Of a stretch of DNA of 8,300 nt, positions 6,355 through 8,300 are shown piece by piece; position 1 is the first letter of the stretch; each line of letters starts with the position of its first letter. Under the pieces are notes generated by a model. The model saw only the letters and a list, made by a program, of their open reading frames with translations, made no database searches and had not been told where the DNA came from. The position numbers were made by a program, and so were the translations under genes. Source of the DNA: Patescibacteria group bacterium UBA910 (GTDB lineage: Bacteria > Patescibacteriota > Minisyncoccia > Phycocordibacterales > DATDWN01); assembly GCA_002294445.1 (NCBI GenBank), contig DBEI01000022.1, positions 1,108 to 9,407 of the forward strand. The letters are read 5' to 3'.

Positions 6355-6389
6355 CAATATTTAACATACTGTTTTATCAGTATGTTAAA
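6344..6389 (+). promoter_or_regulatory. Promoter with overlapping 12-bp inverted repeat before the 47-aa ORF
   Basis: TTGACA (6344-6349, overlapping the protease stop region) and TACTGT (6367-6372) are 17 bases apart, a standard promoter spacing. The -10 and the following start codon lie in a perfect 12-bp inverted repeat, TTTAACATACTG-TTTTAT-CAGTATGTTAAA (6360-6389). This could be an operator, an RNA hairpin masking the ATG at 6382, or a weak AU-rich terminator of the protease gene (a T run follows at 6397-6404). Confidence 0.4.
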
Positions 6390-6525
6390 CTATCTTGTTT
6401 TTTTCATCACGGTCACCGCTCTTATGAGTGTGATCGTATATGACCTCGTTATTGCTGAGGTTAGCTATATTCAACAGATCTTCCTAGAATCTGTTGAATT
6501 CATCAAAACCCGCTTCAAGAGGTGA
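6382..6525 (+). CDS. Possible 47-aa single-pass membrane protein
   Basis: This unrecognised reading frame opens with MLNYLVFFITVTALMSVIVY and ends IKTRFKR. It has one hydrophobic helix at about residues 3-20, then an acidic amphipathic stretch (21-40) and a basic tail. It spans almost the whole gap between the promoter-like elements at 6344-6372 and the terminator at 6505-6536, and its TGA lies inside the terminator stem. No Shine-Dalgarno is present; with the -10 at 6367-6372 the leader would be only a few bases. Against it, the gap also contains two perfect inverted repeats, so a non-coding RNA is an alternative. Conservation of the frame in relatives would decide. Confidence 0.45.
   Translation: MLNYLVFFITVTALMSVIVYDLVIAEVSYIQQIFLESVEFIKTRFKR
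6469..6499. repeat. 11-bp perfect inverted repeat inside the 47-aa ORF
   Basis: ATTCAACAGAT (6469-6479) and ATCTGTTGAAT (6489-6499) are perfectly complementary with a 9-base loop. It lies 5 bp upstream of the terminator stem, so the RNA end would carry two adjacent hairpins. It lacks its own T run. Confidence 0.6.
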
Positions 6526-6536
6526 AGCGGGTTTTT
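6505..6536 (+). terminator. Intrinsic terminator after the protease / 47-aa ORF
   Basis: AAAACCCGCTTCA (6505-6517) pairs with TGAAGCGGGTTTT around AGAGG, and a T run ends the element at 6536. The strong GC stem plus U tract is a textbook Rho-independent terminator; the flanking A and T runs mean it could also work in reverse. It isolates rplI from the upstream genes. Confidence 0.9.
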
Positions 6537-6562
6537 CATATATTTTTTAAACAAACATTTTG

Positions 6563-6577
6563 TGATATAGTGTCGAT
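6563..6577 (+). promoter_or_regulatory. Leaderless-type promoter of rplI
   Basis: TG-A-TATAGT (6563-6571) is an extended -10 box followed by six bases (GTCGAT) and the rplI ATG. There is no Shine-Dalgarno and no clear -35. The layout matches dnaB and corA. Confidence 0.6.
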
Positions 6578-7024
6578 ATGAAAATAATTTTACTGAAAGA
6601 TGTTGCCAAAATCGGCAAAAAGCACGAGATTAAAAATATTGCAGATGGATATGCACAAAACTTTATTATCCCTCGAGGACTCGGTATTCCTGCTACAGAA
6701 GCAAATGTGCGAAAAATAGAAATACTTAAAAATACATCAGATGCCGATCGAAAAGTGCAGGAGGCCTTGCTTGCAAAAAATCTTGAAACCATTGCTTCAC
6801 TTACAGTTATAATCTCAGGTAAAGCAAACGACAAAGGACATCTTTTTGCAGGTATTCATAAGGATGAAATTGTTGAGGCAGTAAAGAAACAAGCAAACGT
6901 AACCATTCATCCAGATTTTATTGTGCTTGATAAACCACTAAAAGAAATCGGAAACTACGAAGTGCTTGTAGAGGTTGGAGGGAAGAAAGCAAATCTAAAA
7001 ATTTCGATCGAAGGAATTAAATAG
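6578..7024 (+). CDS. rplI: 50S ribosomal protein bL9
   Basis: bL9 binds 23S rRNA near the L1 stalk and reaches along the ribosome through an elongated two-domain structure. The 148-aa product has the usual length. The N-terminal domain (1-50) carries the family signature GKKHEIKNIADGYAQNFIIP (13-32), followed by a helical linker (about 45-75) and the C-terminal domain (about 78-148; KANDKGHLFAGIHKDEIVEAV is typical). It stands alone, without rpsF, ssb or rpsR, between two terminators. Some CPR lineages lack bL9, so its presence helps to narrow the host (established for the group in general terms; not tested here). Confidence 0.97.
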   Translation: MKIILLKDVAKIGKKHEIKNIADGYAQNFIIPRGLGIPATEANVRKIEILKNTSDADRKVQEALLAKNLETIASLTVIISGKANDKGHLFAGIHKDEIVEAVKKQANVTIHPDFIVLDKPLKEIGNYEVLVEVGGKKANLKISIEGIK

Positions 7025-7032
7025 GAATCGAT

Positions 7033-7069
7033 ATCAAAAACCCCTACATCTAGTGTAGGGGTTTTTGAT
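7033..7069. terminator. Bidirectional terminator between rplI and rpmA
   Basis: ATCAAAAACCCCTACA (7033-7048) and TGTAGGGGTTTTTGAT (7054-7069) form a perfect 16-bp stem with a TCTAG loop. The T run in either direction follows the GC part of the stem. It lies between the convergent stop codons of rplI and rpmA and should terminate both. Confidence 0.92.
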
Positions 7070-7077
7070 TCGTTGGT

Positions 7078-7350
7078 TTAGATAACGTGAACAATTTTCT
7101 TTGTTACGATACTGTCGTCGAAGTGAGTTTTTCGTTTTGTACCAAATGAAACAGTACCATCTTTGAGTGCAAAGAGAGTGTGATCTTTACCCATTCCTAC
7201 GTTTTTTCCAGGCAAAACATCTGTCCCACGCTGTCGGATGATGATAGAACCTGTTCGTGCTGATTGGCCTTCAGTCAACTTTACTCCGAGATACTTTGGA
7301 TTCGAATCTCGGCCATTTTTTGTTGAACCTCCGGCCTTTTTGGTTGCCAT
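7078..7350 (-). CDS. rpmA: 50S ribosomal protein bL27
   Basis: bL27 sits near the peptidyl transferase centre, with its N terminus contacting tRNA ends. The 90-aa product begins MATKKAGGSTKNGRDSNPKY, the conserved start of the family without the cleavable N-terminal extension of Firmicutes. It continues with the usual core: LGVKLTEGQSARTGSIIIRQ (21-40), RGTDVLPGKNVGMGKDHTLF (41-60), then ALKDGTVSF. The usual partner rplU (bL21) is not adjacent; rpmA is single, convergent to rplI and divergent from the 7376 gene across only 25 bp. No Shine-Dalgarno is seen. A TATATT box (minus strand, 7370-7365) 14 bases before the ATG would give a leader of only a few bases. Confidence 0.97.
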   Translation of the reverse strand: MATKKAGGSTKNGRDSNPKYLGVKLTEGQSARTGSIIIRQRGTDVLPGKNVGMGKDHTLFALKDGTVSFGTKRKTHFDDSIVTKKIVHVI

Positions 7351-7360
7351 AGTGTTTTTC

Positions 7361-7375
7361 TGTTAATATAAGTAA
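7361..7375 (+). promoter_or_regulatory. Shared divergent promoter for rpmA and the 7376 gene
   Basis: On the plus strand TG-T-TAATAT (7361-7369) plus six bases (AAGTAA) ends exactly at a GTG (7376), matching the leaderless geometry and favouring GTG over the ATG three bases later. The same AT block read on the minus strand gives TATATT (7370-7365) as the -10 of rpmA. Two RNA polymerases could not use it at once, so the two genes may compete. Confidence 0.5.
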
Positions 7376-7741
7376 GTGATGAATAGTATAAAAGACTTTG
7401 CCTTAAAAATCAAGCCCCTTTTTACATTCTTATCTATTGTGCTTGGAGCCCTCCTCTTTTTTGGTCTCGGGAGACTTTCGGCACTTGAAAAAGACTATTC
7501 TCCAGTCTCTGTTATAAAACATCAAGTGGAGACATCTGAGGTGGTAGAAGCGCCACAAACAACCATACAACCAGCTTCAAGTGGGGAAGTGATAGGTTCT
7601 AAAAAGGGTACCAAATACTATCTTCCATGGTGCGGAGCGTTGAACCGCATTAAACCAGAAAACAGAGTAGTTTTTGCATCCGCAGCACTTGCTCGTGAAA
7701 AGGGGTACACTCCTGCGACTAATTGTAAGGGGGTGAAGTAA
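7376..7741 (+). CDS. Membrane-anchored small protein with a PWC...NCKG (Ada-type zinc-binding-like) domain
   Basis: The 121-aa product (120 aa if ATG 7379 is used) has a basic N-terminal end, one transmembrane helix at about 14-33 (FTFLSIVLGALLFFGLGRL), a low-complexity linker (about 40-70) and a C-terminal domain of about 50 residues with YYLPWCGALNRIKPENRVVF and GYTPATNCKG. C86 and C117 are the only cysteines in this domain. It resembles the proteins with an Ada metal-binding-like C-terminal domain often annotated in CPR genomes; metal binding and any DNA-repair role are unproven, and the anchor makes a surface role more likely. It lies 52 bp upstream of the permease. The start choice is GTG 7376, based on promoter spacing. 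Identity as a real gene is fairly sure, function is not. Confidence 0.8.
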   Translation: MMNSIKDFALKIKPLFTFLSIVLGALLFFGLGRLSALEKDYSPVSVIKHQVETSEVVEAPQTTIQPASSGEVIGSKKGTKYYLPWCGALNRIKPENRVVFASAALAREKGYTPATNCKGVK

Positions 7742-7744
7742 TTA

Positions 7745-7793
7745 TCAACGTGTATATCGTTGACCTGTTAACTGTCTATGGTAGTATTAAGAG
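7745..7793 (+). promoter_or_regulatory. Promoter of the ABC permease with inverted repeat over the -35
   Basis: TTGACC (7760-7765) and TAGTAT (7782-7787) are 16 bases apart, the -10 is extended (TG-G-TAGTAT, from 7779), and six bases (TAAGAG) then lead to the ATG at 7794. An inverted repeat, TCAACG-N7-CGTTGA (7745-7763), overlaps the -35 and could be an operator. This is the best full promoter in the window. Confidence 0.6.
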
Positions 7794-8300
7794 ATGGAAC
7801 ACGCTACTTCAAAAAGCACACTGAAGACCTCTCTTTCTTTAGGTTTTTTTTTGGCGCTCAGGCAAGTGCGACGATCAAGTATTGGTACCACAGCATCAAT
7901 TATTTTTGTGATGATGCTTACTTTTTTGAATCTTGTGGTAGTGCGAGGAGTGCTTGTTGGACTTATTCAATCCTCCTCTAATGTGTTTAAAGAAAAATAT
8001 GCAGGAGATATAATCATTTCAAATCTTCCAAAGAGAACATATATAGAAGGGAGTACTGAAATTATCAGTATTGTAAAAAATCTGCCCTGGCTTGTTGCGT
8101 ATTCACCTCGATACACCGAAGGTGGTGTACTGGAAGGTACTTACAAAGAGCGTATTGATTTTACAGAAGAAGCAAATACAACAAGTGGAGTGGTGACTGG
8201 TATAAATCCTGCTCTTGAAGATCAAACAACAGGAATATCGTCTGCAATTATTGAAGGGCGGTTTCTGCGACCAGATGATACTGATGCGGTGGTGGTTGGA
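7794..8300 (+). CDS. ABC transporter permease, FtsX/MacB type (partial, 5' part)
   Basis: The frame is open for 169 codons to the window edge, so only the N-terminal part is seen. It begins MEHATSKSTLKTSLSLGFFL and has one transmembrane helix at about residues 31-58 (GTTASIIFVMMLTFLNLVVV onward), preceded by the ALRQVRRS cytoplasmic segment typical of FtsX/MacB permeases. An extracytoplasmic domain of the MacB periplasmic-core type follows (GDIIIS at 71-76, EGRFLRPDDTDAVVVG at 154-169). Such proteins pair with a LolD/MacB-type ATPase to drive export or envelope remodelling; no ATPase gene is within the window, so it may lie downstream. An in-frame TAA at 7788-7790 rules out a longer N terminus, and the extended -10 six bases upstream supports this ATG. 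Confidence 0.88.
   Translation, partial: MEHATSKSTLKTSLSLGFFLALRQVRRSSIGTTASIIFVMMLTFLNLVVVRGVLVGLIQSSSNVFKEKYAGDIIISNLPKRTYIEGSTEIISIVKNLPWLVAYSPRYTEGGVLEGTYKERIDFTEEANTTSGVVTGINPALEDQTTGISSAIIEGRFLRPDDTDAVVVG

Noticed and set aside
7778..7981. 67-aa plus-strand ORF beginning at ATG 7778
   Set aside because: It is an out-of-frame shadow: the frame from ATG 7794 stays open to the window edge, encodes a recognisable ABC permease and has the better promoter spacing.
1..8300. CRISPR array, tRNA, rRNA, transposase or defence system
   Set aside because: I found no evenly spaced direct repeats, no tRNA-like cloverleaf with CCA-end features, no rRNA motifs and no transposase, integrase or nuclease genes; the only exact repeats are the two palindromes at the left edge.

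Overview
The window most resembles a chromosome segment from a Candidate Phyla Radiation (Patescibacteria) bacterium, probably of the Parcubacteria group. This rests on short, compact, moderately AT-rich genes, single-copy housekeeping genes outside their usual operons, a membrane-anchored protein with a PWC...NCKG tail of the type I associate with CPR genomes, twin TCCAAGGGTAACCCTTGGA palindromes, and few Shine-Dalgarno sites. TGA is used as a stop in the 2404-2685 gene, which argues against the recoded Gracilibacteria/SR1 lineages. The lineage call is inference; no marker phylogeny could be run.

Left part (1-5041), all genes on the minus strand. In transcription order: corA-like transporter (5041-4133), cysS (4123-2735, 9 bp after corA), a 93-aa three-helix membrane protein (2685-2404), an intrinsic terminator, dnaB replicative helicase (2265-895), a 210-bp gap holding a long imperfect hairpin (758-872, with weaker outer arms at 733-896) that may be an undescribed structured RNA or a small hairpin element, and recR (684-73). 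Two identical 19-bp palindromes lie beyond recR.

Right part (5042-8300), mostly plus strand. A divergent promoter gap is followed by an S41 C-terminal processing protease (5134-6354), a possible 47-aa single-pass membrane protein (6382-6525) lying between a promoter-like site and a terminator, and rplI (6578-7024). A bidirectional 16-bp-stem terminator separates rplI from the convergent rpmA (7350-7078). A short divergent promoter region then leads to the membrane-anchored PWC/NCKG protein (7376-7741) and to the first 169 codons of an FtsX/MacB-type ABC permease (7794 onward), which runs off the window.

Main observation: five start codons (dnaB, corA, rplI, the 7376 gene and the permease) are each preceded, at exactly the same distance, by TGnTAnnnT then six bases. 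This is an extended -10 box placed so that transcription would begin at or next to the start codon, which points to leaderless mRNAs as a common mode here. In contrast, the one gene with a clear Shine-Dalgarno (2404-2685) lies inside the corA-cysS gene string.

Functionally the window is housekeeping (replication, recombination, translation, tRNA charging, envelope proteolysis and transport). I see no defence system, CRISPR array, tRNA, rRNA or transposase. The less explained parts are the 733-896 hairpin region, the leaderless promoter module, the 6360-6525 small ORF with its perfect inverted repeats, and the CorA homologue with AMD in place of the GMN pore motif.
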